Assembly (NCBI GenBank): GCA_020630795.1
Contig: JAHDIK010000021.1
Coordinates: forward strand, 1 to 49,127
Length of the DNA stretch: 49,127 nt
Reading direction: 5' to 3'
Origin: Colwellia sp.
Lineage (GTDB): Bacteria; Pseudomonadota; Gammaproteobacteria; Enterobacterales; Alteromonadaceae
Shown here: in pieces, positions 49,122 through 49,127 of the stretch
Layout: each line of letters starts with the position of its first letter
Position numbering within the stretch: the first letter of the stretch is position 1
Position numbers and translations under genes: made by a program
The notes under the pieces: generated by a model
The model's database searches: none
The model's input: the letters and a program-made list of their open reading frames with translations, nothing else
What the model was told of the DNA's origin: nothing

Positions 49122-49127
49122 CAATAA

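Overview
This window is the replication-origin neighbourhood of an AT-rich gammaproteobacterial chromosome. Gene order (pepQ-yigZ-trkH, def-fmt-rsmB-trkA, purE-purK, rpmH-rnpA-yidD-yidC-mnmE, mioC-oriC-mnmG-rsmG-parA-parB-atpIBEFHAGDC-glmU, dnaA-dnaN-recF-gyrB) and the close match of many proteins to their E. coli counterparts point to Alteromonadales. Base composition and the LysM gene, DUF1488 gene and chromosomal parAB suggest a Colwelliaceae-like marine bacterium; that family-level placement is inference. No insertion sequence, prophage, CRISPR array, tRNA or rRNA gene is seen inside the window.

Left part (1-10.1 kb, mostly minus strand): the left edge carries rRNA-type promoters firing out of the window. 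Then come yrdA (plus), DUF1488-aroE, an ompW porin gene with an FNR-like promoter, tsaC-hemF-dgkA, purE-purK, a yrdD-type zinc-ribbon gene, smg, dprA and a LysM gene. Plus-strand def-fmt-rsmB-trkA (10.2-14.4 kb) diverges from the LysM gene and converges on pepQ-yigZ-trkH. Next are slt, tusA and glyQ-glyS (to 23.4 kb).

Origin part (23.5-39.1 kb): dnaA-dnaN-recF-gyrB runs on the minus strand from a promoter with a DnaA box in its spacer. rpmH-rnpA-yidD-yidC, mnmE and mioC run on the plus strand. The E. coli-type oriC lies between mioC and mnmG (34417-34825), with DnaA boxes, clustered GATC sites and GATC-headed AT-rich 13-mers. mnmG-rsmG-parA-parB follow. Two parS sites (16/16 and 15/16 matches) lie inside recF, about 11 kb from parAB and on the other side of oriC.

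Right part (39.1-49.1 kb): the complete nine-gene ATP synthase operon ends at a strong terminator. Between it and glmU sit two overlapping genes that are the least ordinary part of the window. One encodes a small soluble protein with motifs resembling the signalling tip of methyl-accepting chemotaxis proteins. The other encodes a metallo-beta-lactamase-fold protein with all the di-iron ligands expected of an ODP (oxygen-binding di-iron) sensor. Together they look like a two-protein oxygen or iron sensing module; this is inference from motifs and gene overlap.
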